From assembly GCF_039962115.1 (NCBI RefSeq), contig NZ_JAMPKJ010000009.1, forward strand, positions 1 to 64,000: a stretch of 64,000 nt of DNA, read 5' to 3'. The notes under the pieces are model-generated. The model was given only the letters and a program-made list of their open reading frames with translations. It was not told the origin of the DNA and did not search any database. The translations under genes and the position numbers were made by a program. The DNA comes from Funiculus sociatus GB2-C1 (GTDB lineage: Bacteria > Cyanobacteriota > Cyanobacteriia > Cyanobacteriales > FACHB-T130). Below, in pieces: positions 54,652 to 63,935 of the stretch (within the stretch, counting starts at the first letter, position 1; each line of letters opens with the position of its first letter).

Positions 54652-55149
54652 CTAGCGAATTGAGACAGGAATCTCATCTTCTTTGGCAGTCAATTTACCT
54701 GTGAGTAATTCGTTGACTGCTGCCAAAGGCCAAGTGAAGCCGGAGAGCATCAAGCTTACTGCCCGTGGAACATCAATGATGATTTCTCTCATCTCTGGTG
54801 AAGCTTCTTTTTTCACCGATTGGATGTAAGAGCGACCAACCCAACCAATCCAACCTGCGATATATAGAAACAGAATGCCAGGAATGATAAAATCACCAGC
54901 ACGATTTAGGCGACCATCTACAATCAAGTGGGGTAAACCCTCTGGACCGCAGTATGCCTGAGCATAACGCTCAAAGCGCTTACGTCCGGAATCTGGGTCG
55001 AAGTTAGTGTTACGGGCGTTTTCAGCACGTTGCTGGAACGCTGGGGACTCACTACAAGGCACCAGTCCAGCCACTTCATCAGCAGATGCACTTGGGGCAA
55101 AGTTAGCCCAAATACAAATGGCAAAAATCAAAGCTAACAATCGTCTCAT
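54652..55149 (-). CDS. psaF: Photosystem I subunit III, PsaF
   Basis: A 165-residue precursor of PsaF, on the lumen side of photosystem I. It has a cleavable signal ([23 protein letters not shown]), the conserved Cys pair in [10 protein letters not shown] and [15 protein letters not shown], and a TM ([19 protein letters not shown]). ATG 55149 gives the proper signal peptide; 24 upstream codons lack homology. First gene of psaF-psaJ-psaL. Confidence 0.96.
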   Translation of the reverse strand: MRRLLALIFAICIWANFAPSASADEVAGLVPCSESPAFQQRAENARNTNFDPDSGRKRFERYAQAYCGPEGLPHLIVDGRLNRAGDFIIPGILFLYIAGWIGWVGRSYIQSVKKEASPEMREIIIDVPRAVSLMLSGFTWPLAAVNELLTGKLTAKEDEIPVSIR

Positions 55150-55251
55150 AGGATTGTTTCCTTTTGTTACAACTTGACAATGTTTGTGTACAAAACAGGG
55201 CGCTCGTTTGTACGAAAGCAATCATGTATCGATATATTAAAGTACCAGTGA

Positions 55252-55326
55252 ATGGTGACCGTATTAGCGATTGAAACAAGTTGTGACGAAACAGCGGTAG
55301 CGTTTGTTAAAAATCGTCATATTTAA
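55252..55326 (+). pseudogene. Truncated duplicate of the tsaD 5' end
   Basis: A 24-codon ORF that repeats the first 22 codons of tsaD with few changes ([20 protein letters not shown]) and then stops. The similarity starts before the ATG (TTAAAGTACCAGTGAATG versus TTAAGTAGCAGTAAATG), so it is a tandem duplication with an 85-nt period. It may be a relic or may act as an upstream ORF for tsaD. Confidence 0.85.
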
Positions 55327-55336
55327 GTAGCAGTAA

Positions 55337-56374
55337 ATGACAACAGTATTAGCGATTGAAACAAGTTGTGACGAAACAGCAGTAGCGATTGTTAAAAATC
55401 GTGAAGTTTGCAGTAGCGTCGTTTCCTCCCAAATCTCTGTCCATCAGCAGTATGGCGGCGTTGTGCCGGAAGTAGCTTCGCGTCAGCACGTCGAAACTAT
55501 TAACTTTTGTGTAGAACAAGCGCTCCAAGATGCTCAAGTTGAATGGGGGGCAATTGATGGAATTGCAGCAACCGCAGCACCGGGTTTGGTGGGAGCGTTG
55601 TTAGTAGGTTTGACTACTGCTAAAACTCTTGCTATCGTCCACCAGAAACCTTTTGTCGGCATCCATCATTTGGAGGGTCATATTTATGCTTCGTATCTAA
55701 GCGACCCAGCTTTACAACCGCCTTTTTTGTGTCTGTTGGTTTCTGGCGGACACACTAGCTTGATTTATGTCAAAGATTGTGGTGTGTACGAAACGCTGGG
55801 GGAAACCCGCGATGATGCTGCGGGTGAAGCTTTTGATAAGGTGGCGCGATTGTTAAATCTTGGTTATCCTGGGGGGCCAGTAATTGACCGACTGGCACGA
55901 GAGGGAAATCCCCAAGCTTATCCTTTACCAGAGGGAAATGTGGGGTTGCCTGGTGGCGGTTATCATCCCTACGATTCTAGTTTTAGTGGCTTAAAGACGG
56001 CAGTGTTGCGGCTGGTGCAAAAGTTGCAGCAGCAGGGCGGATCGTTGCCAGTGAAAGATATTGCTGCAAGTTTCCAAGAGAGTGTATCGCGAAGTTTAAC
56101 TAAAAGAGCGATCGCTTGCGCTGTTGACTACGGTCTTGACACTATTGTTATCGGTGGTGGTGTCGCTGCTAACAGCGGACTGAGAAGCCATCTAGCTGCC
56201 GCTGCTGGCACTCGCAACTTGCGGGTACTATTCCCGGATCTCAAGTTTTGCACCGACAATGCGGCAATGATTGGCTGTGCCGCCGCTGAACACCTTAATC
56301 GAGGTCATACCTCCCGGCTGACTTTGGGTGTTCAGTCCCGCCTTGCTATTACTGATGTCATGCAGCTTTACTAG
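55337..56374 (+). CDS. tsaD: tRNA threonylcarbamoyladenosine transferase TsaD
   Basis: A 345-residue TsaD, which transfers the threonylcarbamoyl group to A37 of ANN-reading tRNAs, with TsaB and TsaE as partners. Visible: [15 protein letters not shown], the metal-binding [44 protein letters not shown] and [10 protein letters not shown]. Length is standard. The acceptor intermediate is made by TsaC, whose gene lies at 63237. A partial copy of its own 5' end precedes it. Confidence 0.96.
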   Translation: MTTVLAIETSCDETAVAIVKNREVCSSVVSSQISVHQQYGGVVPEVASRQHVETINFCVEQALQDAQVEWGAIDGIAATAAPGLVGALLVGLTTAKTLAIVHQKPFVGIHHLEGHIYASYLSDPALQPPFLCLLVSGGHTSLIYVKDCGVYETLGETRDDAAGEAFDKVARLLNLGYPGGPVIDRLAREGNPQAYPLPEGNVGLPGGGYHPYDSSFSGLKTAVLRLVQKLQQQGGSLPVKDIAASFQESVSRSLTKRAIACAVDYGLDTIVIGGGVAANSGLRSHLAAAAGTRNLRVLFPDLKFCTDNAAMIGCAAAEHLNRGHTSRLTLGVQSRLAITDVMQLY

Positions 56375-56377
56375 AGA

Positions 56378-56490
56378 TTGGGAATTGGGGATTGGGGATT
56401 GGGAATTGGGAATTGGGAATTGGGGATTAGTAACTCTCTCATTCCCCCACTTTTCCCAGTCCCCAGCCCCCAGCCCCTAGTCCCTTCATC
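56378..56490. repeat. GGGAATT/GGGGATT heptamer tandem repeat
   Basis: Eight or so heptamers of GGGAATT, GGGGATT type are followed by a complementary CCCCAGTCCCC-like block; this is the common cyanobacterial long tandem heptamer class. Confidence 0.8.
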
Positions 56491-56524
56491 TAATAATGTT
56501 TTGTATAGTTTCCGAAAACGGAGA

Positions 56525-56881
56525 CTAGCAGGCAACTTTGCTCAACGCGATCTCCCGATTTCTTTCGGACAGCTGTTGCAGATTTAGCTGATTATCCTCA
56601 TCTATGAGGTTTTCTTTCTGTAAAAGCTCATAAATAGTTAAACACAGTAGCATTTCCACCTGACTAACCTGTTCGCTAAGCCAGTGATGAGTAGCAGCAT
56701 TGTCCGGAAAGTGGTCGATACATTCCTTGGTGTAGCGGCGAAATTCTCTCACCTGGTTCAAAATTTGTACCAAATAGCTAGGACACTCACAGGCGATCAC
56801 ATCCGCTGCCTCACAAATAGCCAGTAGCTGTTCGTCAGGAAACTCTGGTGAGATTTGGATTGTCTGGCTGCGATCGCTCAT
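56525..56881 (-). CDS. Conserved cyanobacterial helical protein
   Basis: A 118-residue helical protein (SPEFPDEQLLAICEAADVIA, VREFRRYTKECIDHFPDNAATHHWL). It contains three Cys (CEAADVIACECPSYL) that could bind metal or a haem. No signal peptide or membrane segment. I do not recognise a named family; it is convergent with tsaD across the heptamer repeat. Confidence 0.6.
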   Translation of the reverse strand: MSDRSQTIQISPEFPDEQLLAICEAADVIACECPSYLVQILNQVREFRRYTKECIDHFPDNAATHHWLSEQVSQVEMLLCLTIYELLQKENLIDEDNQLNLQQLSERNREIALSKVAC

Positions 56882-57094
56882 AATGCTTAAATCTTTGTAA
56901 ACTTTTCTTGTTTAACAATTTTAGCTTGATAAAATATAAAGCTGACTTAATTTATGGGTTATCTATCTTAAGTCTGAAAGCTAAACAAAGCAAAAAGCCC
57001 AGAATTCTTGATAAAAGCATAAGAGGCAGTCTTGTTCCAAGGATAGGATTAGCGATCGCTACACCTACCCTATCTTTGGGATGGTTTATTCTTT

Positions 57095-58048
57095 CTACGA
57101 AGAATGAGCCGCCAGAATATTGCGAATTTGGGTAGCAACTGTCTCTGGTTGCTCCACCATCGACAAATGTCCGCAATCAGGAATTTCCATAACGTTATAA
57201 CCGCAAGCCTGAAACAGCGGATGAAAGCTTGCCAGATGGCGCACATACTGGGGTTCCATCACCGTATCCTTAGCACCAGCAATGAAATAAACAGGCTGCA
57301 ATAGGCGCGAAACCACTTGCGGTAAGCGGTTCACTTCTGCTTCCGTCGTCGAATCCAGCAAAGTCAAGAGCGCCGCTTCCTGGTCAGCCGTGAGGAAATC
57401 AATCAGCCGCTGCCGTCCCCAAACCCTAGCAATCGGACGCGCCACCTGCGCCCGCGTAAAGGGCAAATCAATCCCCGGCACATAGCACAGCCAACGCGGG
57501 CGCACTTTCAACAACTGCTGACCAGCAGCCCGAAACCGATCAAATGCTTCCTTAAGATAAATCCCACCGCCAGCATTGATGCAGACAACGCCCTTGACAC
57601 GATCGGGGTGCTGATCTGCTGTCCAAAGGGCAATGCTACCGCCCAACGAATGACCAATCAGCCAAGCATTAGAAATATTCAGCTTTTGTAACAAAATACC
57701 CAAATCGCGGCCATAGGCAGCTGGAGTGTACTGCCAAAGGCTTAAACTGAGAGATTCTTGATTTTTCCCAGTTTTAGACAAAAGCGATCGCGTCTCGGCA
57801 AGATTCTCCCTGTTTCTATTTTTTATTGCTTCCTGCCTATGTTCTTTTGGCGGAGGTTGGGAACCCCCAAACCCTCGTAAATCATAAGATAGACACTGAT
57901 AATCTGGCGAGAGTCGGTCAATTAACGGTTGCCAATACCGACGGCTTAAGAGCCAGCCGTGAATGAAGACCAAGACAGGGGTAGATGTTGCAGTGGGAGC
58001 CGTCAAATCGTAGGTGTGCCGAACTCCCAGGATTTCTATAGTTGCCAT
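57095..58048 (-). CDS. Alpha/beta hydrolase
   Basis: A 317-residue alpha/beta hydrolase. The oxyanion region is VFIHGWLLSRRYWQPLI, with the nucleophile elbow GHSLGGSIALW, an acidic residue in IAGAKDTVMEPQY and the His in DCGHLSMVEQPE. DLRGFGGSQPP after the second strand fits the lipase/haloalkane-dehalogenase-like group. A 40-residue charged insertion (EHRQEAIKNRNRENLAETR) lies before the nucleophile. The substrate is unknown. Confidence 0.8.
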   Translation of the reverse strand: MATIEILGVRHTYDLTAPTATSTPVLVFIHGWLLSRRYWQPLIDRLSPDYQCLSYDLRGFGGSQPPPKEHRQEAIKNRNRENLAETRSLLSKTGKNQESLSLSLWQYTPAAYGRDLGILLQKLNISNAWLIGHSLGGSIALWTADQHPDRVKGVVCINAGGGIYLKEAFDRFRAAGQQLLKVRPRWLCYVPGIDLPFTRAQVARPIARVWGRQRLIDFLTADQEAALLTLLDSTTEAEVNRLPQVVSRLLQPVYFIAGAKDTVMEPQYVRHLASFHPLFQACGYNVMEIPDCGHLSMVEQPETVATQIRNILAAHSS

Positions 58049-58142
58049 ATATTGATCCTATCCTGAAGTTCCGCCTTCCTTAGTTAACAGGTCAGTCGCT
58101 AATGGCTTGTCAAAAGCCATTTACCTATTAGCCGTCAGCTTA

Positions 58143-58868
58143 TTAAAATCTGCGCCCCAGCAATCGCTGTCGCACACTTTCAGCAATTTTCTGCCCCAAA
58201 TACTCCGGAATTATGCTTTCATTAGGCCCCAATAAGTAGAGAATCAAGCGGGTTCGCCCCCGCCAGACTAGCAAGTTGGCATTGACCACCAATAAATCCT
58301 CTTGCCAGATAGCGTACATCACCTTATAAAACAAACCAGGCTGGTTGTCTGCTTCAATTAACAGCGCTGGCAGATGGAATACAGGATCTACATAAAATTC
58401 CGTTTCCACCTGTTCTAAACCAGCGTCTAGGTTAAATTCCACGGCCAGCATCTCTTCTACTTCAAAACGCCCAGCCAAAGCCTCCCGAATGGCGCGGCAG
58501 ACATTTTCTGAAGTTTTGTCTGTCAGTGCTTTGCTACCACGAGACACCACAAGTTTGATAAAAACTAGCATGGGCGGGGATATCTGACCGTACAGACTGA
58601 GACTGTGGATAGTCAGCCCATAGGCAGCCAGAACCCCAAAAATATCACTTAGTAGAAAAGATTGGTTACGGTAAGCAAAATGCAAGGCACTTTTATTACC
58701 TTCAGGTTTCAGCTCAATTACAGCTCTCCTAGTTTTGTAGAGCCGATAGGCGAGTCTAAGATTTTGTAGCTGGATCTCACTGCTGACAAACTGCTCGTAA
58801 AACTGAGGAAACGCTCGATTAAAGCGCTTCAGGAGTTCCATTGTCGATGATTTTAAACCCGCTGCCAT
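58143..58868 (-). CDS. ACT-domain protein
   Basis: A 241-residue protein with two ACT-like regulatory domains: residues about 65-135 (YRNQSFLLSDIFGVLAAYGL, SLYGQ) and about 170-235 (ADNQPGLFYKVMYAIWQEDL). The spacing resembles the tandem ACT tail of GlnD, but no nucleotidyltransferase or HD part is present. ACT domains bind amino acids, so a sensing role is likely. It is found alone in cyanobacteria; the ligand is unknown. Confidence 0.7.
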   Translation of the reverse strand: MAAGLKSSTMELLKRFNRAFPQFYEQFVSSEIQLQNLRLAYRLYKTRRAVIELKPEGNKSALHFAYRNQSFLLSDIFGVLAAYGLTIHSLSLYGQISPPMLVFIKLVVSRGSKALTDKTSENVCRAIREALAGRFEVEEMLAVEFNLDAGLEQVETEFYVDPVFHLPALLIEADNQPGLFYKVMYAIWQEDLLVVNANLLVWRGRTRLILYLLGPNESIIPEYLGQKIAESVRQRLLGRRF

Positions 58869-59633
58869 AGATGGGGGTCAAGACTCGCTTGCCAGATTAA
58901 AAGCATTTTGGGACATAGAGCCAAGTCCCTTTCACCAAAGAACCTTCTCTTCTGGTTAATCTCTCACAAATCCTAAAAAAATTACCTACGCGATACCCGC
59001 TTCCGGTAAAGTTTCCTAAGTTGGTGCCAATAGCCGTTACGGGTTTTGTTCTAAAACTCCTCAAGGTGAAGTAACTAAACAGTAGTATCATTAGAAGCTG
59101 CCCGTACATAATTTTCTTTTTTAAGCCTACTACTTAAGTCATGAGGAACTGGTGCCTTCTGCCCTTCCAACAACAGAGGTAGGTTAGGATTTAGAGAAAA
59201 GCTGCGGAGTGTGAACCCTCAAGACCCCAGTCTAACTAAAGTCTTGCCTGATTGCGCTGTACTTGCTCCAACACCGCAAGCGATGTGGATAAGCAACGCT
59301 TGTAGTGGGTTAAAAGACAGGGCAATTGTGTTATCATCTATTTCGTGATGTTTGGCTCAGATTCGCAGCAATAAGAGGTATCTCAGATACTGAAACTATC
59401 TCACTATCAAAAAGTGTACGCGATTCTGGCAATATCAATTGATTTATTAGATTGCTTCGTTACTCTCATTCGTACATGGGCATTAATACCTGTGAAGATG
59501 GGGTGATTGGCGCTAGAAGTTAAGCTTCTTTCAGCGTTAACTGGGATCAGTAAATCAGCAAGTCTCATCTGTAAGGTGGGAATTCTACCGATCGGTAGGA
59601 ACAGGAAAATATAAATACCTTAGCCACACCTGC
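58869..59633. other. 765-nt region without a supported gene
   Basis: Divergent gap before the Ycf52-type acetyltransferase. A 70-codon minus-strand frame at 58897-59109 has no credible features. I find no tRNA and no known RNA signature (tmRNA, RNase P, SRP). Promoters for both flanking genes should lie here. Confidence 0.5.
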
Positions 59634-60161
59634 ATGGGTTTTTGGAAAAGCTTGTTTAGCGGTTCTGACAGCAGCACCGCGTCGAAGATGACGCCTGGTG
59701 AAGGTTATGCTATGGAAGGTGCAGGCGATCGCACAGGCAATGGTTCTCGCATCTTTTTTAGCACTGAGCGTGACATTGACCTGTATGAACTGGAAGAACT
59801 CTGCGATGCGGTTGGCTGGTCGCGGCGACCGTTACGCAAGGTAAAGAAAGCTATTGAACACAGTTTCCTCGTAGTTTCAATGTGGGACGTGCGGGGAACT
59901 CAGCGACGGCTAGTTGGCTTTGCTCGTGCCACTTCTGACCATGCCTTCAATGCCACTATCTGGGATGTGGTAGTTCACCCAGATTTCCAAGGCAAGGGGC
60001 TGGGTAAGGCATTAATGAAGTACGCTATCAAGAAACTTCGCAGCGAAGATATAAGTAACATTACTCTATTCGCTGATCCTCAAGTTGTGGATTTTTACCG
60101 GGGAATAAATTTTATTGCAGACCCGGAAGGGATTAAAGGAATGTTTTGGTATCCAGATTAA
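59634..60161 (+). CDS. Ycf52-type GNAT acetyltransferase
   Basis: A 175-residue GNAT close to the plastid ycf52 product and the cyanobacterial serotonin-N-acetyltransferase-like proteins. A disordered N-terminal 45 residues precede the domain. The acetyl-CoA loop is [18 protein letters not shown] (QGKGLG), and the tail has [19 protein letters not shown]. Substrates in this family include protein N-termini or Lys and arylamines; which applies here cannot be told from sequence. Confidence 0.85.
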   Translation: MGFWKSLFSGSDSSTASKMTPGEGYAMEGAGDRTGNGSRIFFSTERDIDLYELEELCDAVGWSRRPLRKVKKAIEHSFLVVSMWDVRGTQRRLVGFARATSDHAFNATIWDVVVHPDFQGKGLGKALMKYAIKKLRSEDISNITLFADPQVVDFYRGINFIADPEGIKGMFWYPD

Positions 60162-60279
60162 TTTGAAAATTGGTGAGCTAAAAGTCAGCAAGTACGCTAT
60201 AATAAGCAAAGGTCGCTGGCGCAGTATTAGTACACAAACTAATGTACAAAATATTCAAAATGCGATCGCTCAATTTGAA

Positions 60280-60353
60280 CGGGATGTAGCGCAGCTTGGT
60301 AGCGCGCCTGCTTTGGGAGCAGGATGCCGCAGGTTCAAATCCTGTCATCCCGA
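60280..60353 (+). tRNA. trnP: tRNA-Pro (UGG)
   Basis: A 74-nt tRNA. Acceptor CGGGATG / CATCCCG with discriminator A; anticodon stem CCTGC / GCAGG with loop TTTGGGA and anticodon TGG; T-arm CAGGTTCAAATCCTG. CCA is not encoded. Confidence 0.97.
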
Positions 60354-60355
60354 TT

Positions 60356-60408
60356 AAAATAAAAACCCCAAAACCCTTGATTAGTCTGGGTTTTGGGGTT
60401 TTTATTTT
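60356..60408 (+). terminator. Strong terminator after tRNA-Pro
   Basis: A 21-bp perfect stem (60356-60376 with 60388-60408; AAAACCCC-type arm) and an 11-nt loop; A/T-rich ends make it work on both strands. Confidence 0.9.
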
Positions 60409-61249
60409 AGGAGAGCCGGGTCAAAGGAGTAGTGGCGTTCTCTTAGGAGGAGTATTTTGTTAATCGTTCTGGTAGCACACTTGAGAAAAAGTCAACAAGT
60501 GCTAGAAAATGAGTATGCAAGCAAACTCAAGTAATAAAAGTACGGCGGTTGGCTCCGTAGTAGTTGATAGCACAACTGAAAAAATCGCTAGATGCTGCCT
60601 AATGAACCTCTCAGTAGCCTGTAAATTGGGTATCAAAAAGGAGCTATTAGCTAGTAACCGCATTCATTACCTTACAGGGATTACAAGCGCTAGAACACCT
60701 CAATACTGCGGACATTTAAACTTACAGACTCTTCTTAAATCCGGTCATCCTGATTCTTGGTAGTAAAAAGAATTAGCGCCTCAAGGCAACCGAAATCGGA
60801 GAGCTTTCTTATAATTTTGGTGTGTGGATTTCTCAGGATCTGAGCAGCTATGTAACAATCAGATGCTGCCGTGGGAAAAAAGCGGATAACCTAGCGAAGT
60901 AGGGGCTGGAACCGAGGCGAAGCTTAGATAGTCATTGTAATGTGACAATTGGCCGTCATGACACAGCACCACTACTTAGGGAATCCTATTTTCCAGTAGA
61001 AGGCATTGAGGATGAGAATATTAGCGATCGCTAATATTGTATTGACATTAGGTGTCAGGAAGTAGTATATGGGGGATTAAAGTATTCAAAAATGGCAGTC
61101 GCCACAAAACAGCAGAACAGATACAGTTTAGTTAGAAACAAAATTTGACCCGGATGAACGGGGGCTGCTTGAAAGAGGAAACATTTCGCCTGGTCTGGAC
61201 TCTATTTGGTAAGACGAGGTATCCAAAGGAAAAATTTGAGGGAATTCTG
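60409..61249. other. Region between tRNA-Pro and Tic22-like gene
   Basis: About 840 nt. An 84-codon frame at 60509-60763 has no recognisable domain, and I do not call it. A HIP1 palindrome (AATATTAGCG arms, 61017-61038) and a promoter-like pair lie just before the Tic22-like gene. Confidence 0.5.
61042..61071 (+). promoter_or_regulatory. Promoter-like pair upstream of Tic22-like gene
   Basis: TTGACA at 61042-61047 and TATATG at 61066-61071 are spaced 18 nt, about 180 nt before the start codon and right after the HIP1 palindrome. Confidence 0.45.
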
Positions 61250-62095
61250 ATGAAATCATTAGTTCGTTTGGGCGCAACACTGGGTCTAGTTGGCGGTATC
61301 CTCCTGGGAGGACTACCCGCAATGGAAAATCTGCGGGCGATCGCATTGCCAGAAGATCAGGTCGTAAAAAAGCTAGCTGAAGTACCCGTATTTACGCTCA
61401 CCAATGCTCAAGGTGACTTCGTGGTTCGCTCGATAAAGAACGAAAACCAGACTGTTTCACAGGTGGGCTTTTTTGTCAGCAAGCAGGATGCTCAAAAATT
61501 TCTCGACGACCGGCTGAAGAAGGAGAATCCTCAGCTGGCAAACACAATGAAGGTGGTTGCCGTGTCCTTGGCAGACTTTTACACGATGGCTCAAGCCAGT
61601 AAAAAGAAGCCAGATGGTACAGTTTTTACTCTAGTTCCCGCGCAGCAACAGGTTGAATTGGCAAGAACGCTGCTGACTCAGAGCGGCCAACAAGGGCAGC
61701 AATTTAATGGTATTCCCCTCTTTGTACCGAAGTTTAAGAAAGATAATAATTATCTGACTATTCCACTGGGCAATGAGCGGTTTATTCCTTTCTACTTTGA
61801 CAAACAGCAAGCGATCGCTCTCATAGACCGTTTTAAGCAAGCTGTCCCTGCTGAAGCCGCTAACACTGAGATTCAGGTAGTGGATTTGCAAAGTGTTATT
61901 CAAACCTTGCTAACCAGCAATGATCCTGGTCTAAGCAAAATTGTCTTGTATCCATCGCAGGAGTCAATACAATTTATCCGCACCCTGCAACCCGCAGCTG
62001 GGCAGAATCAAGCTCAGCCAGCAAGACCTCAACAACAGCAGCCAGCAAGACCTCAACAACAACAGCCAGCAAGACCTCAACAACCCAGACGTTGA
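61250..62095 (+). CDS. Tic22-like protein
   Basis: A 281-residue protein related to the chloroplast import component Tic22. Signal peptide (RLGATLGLVGGILLGGLPAM), then the Tic22 core: VPVFTLTNAQGDFVV, VGFFVSKQDAQKFLDDRL, VAVSLADFYTMAQ, GIPLFVPKF and FIPFYFDKQQA. In cyanobacteria it is periplasmic and needed for outer-membrane biogenesis. A C-terminal Q/P-rich tail made of repeated ARPQQQQP units is unusual. ATG 61250 is preferred because GAGGG precedes it and it starts the signal. prmC follows after 3 nt. Confidence 0.88.
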   Translation: MKSLVRLGATLGLVGGILLGGLPAMENLRAIALPEDQVVKKLAEVPVFTLTNAQGDFVVRSIKNENQTVSQVGFFVSKQDAQKFLDDRLKKENPQLANTMKVVAVSLADFYTMAQASKKKPDGTVFTLVPAQQQVELARTLLTQSGQQGQQFNGIPLFVPKFKKDNNYLTIPLGNERFIPFYFDKQQAIALIDRFKQAVPAEAANTEIQVVDLQSVIQTLLTSNDPGLSKIVLYPSQESIQFIRTLQPAAGQNQAQPARPQQQQPARPQQQQPARPQQPRR

Positions 62096-62098
62096 GAT

Positions 62099-63016
62099 AT
62101 GAACGACCCGCAGTCGCCAACAGTTTCAGGTGGGGAACTCTTGTCTTGGCGCAACTGGGCAAGAGATGCGGCTAAGTCTGCTGATGTTGACCCAACTGAA
62201 GTGGACTGGCTGCTTTTAGAAGTTGCCGATGTAAATCGGTTGGCGCTGCGGTTAGATTCTTTCCAAGGCAGAACCCAGATAAAGGTAAAGCTGCCGTTAT
62301 CAGTGTTAACCGAGATGTGGCAACGGCGAATTTGCGATCGCTTGCCGATACAGTACATCGCTGGTGTTACACCTTGGCGTAATTTTTCTTTGGCGGTAAC
62401 TCCGGCGGTGTTGATTCCCCGACCGGAGACAGAATATCTGATTGATTTGGCAGTTACTGCTGCTGAAAAAGGCCAAGTCACCCCAAGCTTAAAGCAAGGA
62501 CACTGGGCAGATTTGGGAACAGGTAGTGGCGCGATCGCTCTTGGTTTAGCAGATGGGTTAAGACAGGCAACAATTCACGCCGTCGATTTTAGCCCTGAGG
62601 CTCTTGCGATCGCCCAATACAATGCTCTTAATCTGGGTTTTGCCACTCGGATTCATTTTTATCAAGGTTCCTGGTGGGACCCTTTACATGCCCTCAAAGG
62701 CAAACTCAGCGGCATGGTTTCCAACCCGCCGTACATTCCTAGCAGTCTGGTGCCTTCTCTACAACCGGAAGTGGCGAAGCACGAACCCCATCTCGCCCTT
62801 GATGGGGGCAAGGATGGGCTTGATTGCATTCGCCACTTGGTAAAGAAAGCACCCGAATACCTGCATCCGGGCGGTATTTGGCTAATTGAAATGATGGCGG
62901 GACAAGCCGATGCTGTTGTTCAATTGTTGCAAGAAGAAGGGCGTTACTGCGACATTTCAATTCATGCCGATTTCGCTGGAATTGAACGTTTTGCTCTTGC
63001 TTATATTAAAAATTAG
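62099..63016 (+). CDS. prmC: Peptide chain release factor N5-glutamine methyltransferase
   Basis: A 305-residue PrmC (HemK), which methylates the Gln of the GGQ motif in RF1/RF2. An N-terminal helical domain (residues 1-90) docks the release factor. SAM binding: ADLGTGSGAIALGLAD. Catalytic NPPY: MVSNPPYIPSSL. It begins 3 nt after the Tic22-like gene, so the two are likely cotranscribed. Length and motifs are typical. Confidence 0.95.
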   Translation: MNDPQSPTVSGGELLSWRNWARDAAKSADVDPTEVDWLLLEVADVNRLALRLDSFQGRTQIKVKLPLSVLTEMWQRRICDRLPIQYIAGVTPWRNFSLAVTPAVLIPRPETEYLIDLAVTAAEKGQVTPSLKQGHWADLGTGSGAIALGLADGLRQATIHAVDFSPEALAIAQYNALNLGFATRIHFYQGSWWDPLHALKGKLSGMVSNPPYIPSSLVPSLQPEVAKHEPHLALDGGKDGLDCIRHLVKKAPEYLHPGGIWLIEMMAGQADAVVQLLQEEGRYCDISIHADFAGIERFALAYIKN

Positions 63017-63236
63017 GAATTTTCTTGAACTGCCTATTTTTATATGGTATATTTAACTTTATAATAAGATTTTAAGTAGTTTTCTTCATACTAGAAATAT
63101 GTAAATCTTTCAAAAAAAAAGGACGGATTTCCATTATCTAAATATACCATAAAAGGCCTATAGCGAAAAATAAAAAGTTAATAATAGTAAGTTAATTTTA
63201 AAGCAGAAAATCAAGATAAATTCAATCCAAAATCGA

Positions 63237-63836
63237 ATGGCACAAGTTTCAATCGATGCCCTGATAAAAGGCGCTCTTTCTGGGTGTTTGGTGAGCTTTC
63301 CCACAGATACAGTACCAGCATTGGCAGTACAGCCGGAACACTCAGAGCTAATTTTTGCGGCAAAACAGCGGAGTGGAGATAAACCGTTGATTTTGATGGG
63401 AGCAACGCCAGCAGATTTATGGACTTTTGTAACTGGAAGTGCGGCGGAATGGGAGATTTGGCAACAAGTTGCTTTGCAATATTGGCCGGGAGCGATAACG
63501 TTAGTATTGCCAGCTTCAGAGCGCGTCCCAAGAACCATGAACCCGACTGATCCCAGCACAATAGGAGTGAGAGTGCCAAATTGCGCGATCGCTCGTAAAA
63601 TTCTGGCGCAAACTGGCCCCTTAGCAACTACTAGCGCCAATCGTTCTGGGGAGCCACCCCTCGAAACAATGACCGAAATCGAAGCGCAGTTTCCCGATGT
63701 CTTAACTCTACTACCCTCGGAATTAAAGACTGAAGAATTGGCGCTTGGCGTTCCTTCCACCGTTGCCAAATGGACAGACAGTAAATGGGAAATTTTGCGG
63801 CAAGGAGCAGTTAAATTGGAAGGAACTGGGAATTAA
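63237..63836 (+). CDS. tsaC: Threonylcarbamoyl-AMP synthase TsaC
   Basis: A 199-residue YrdC/TsaC-type enzyme that makes threonylcarbamoyl-AMP from Thr, CO2 and ATP, the substrate of TsaD (55337). Motifs: SFPTDTVPALAVQPEHSE, KQRSGDKPLILM (ATP-binding Lys-Arg), TIGVRVPNC and TSANRSGEPP. It lacks the Sua5 C-terminal domain, so it is the short TsaC type. Confidence 0.93.
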   Translation: MAQVSIDALIKGALSGCLVSFPTDTVPALAVQPEHSELIFAAKQRSGDKPLILMGATPADLWTFVTGSAAEWEIWQQVALQYWPGAITLVLPASERVPRTMNPTDPSTIGVRVPNCAIARKILAQTGPLATTSANRSGEPPLETMTEIEAQFPDVLTLLPSELKTEELALGVPSTVAKWTDSKWEILRQGAVKLEGTGN

Positions 63837-63935
63837 AGACCCTTGATTAGAGATATTTTCTGATGATTAATTTCTAATTCCCCCTACAGGGTAACTTTTA
63901 CCCAACCCTCAAAATCTAAAAACCGATATATTTTT

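Noticed and set aside
58897-59109. 70-codon minus-strand frame
   Set aside because: No homology features and composition like non-coding DNA.
58869-59633. Structural RNA in the long gap before the Ycf52-type gene
   Set aside because: No tmRNA, RNase P, SRP or 6S signature could be found by eye.
60509-60763. 84-codon frame after tRNA-Pro
   Set aside because: No ribosome-binding site, domain or coding-like composition; possible but unsupported.
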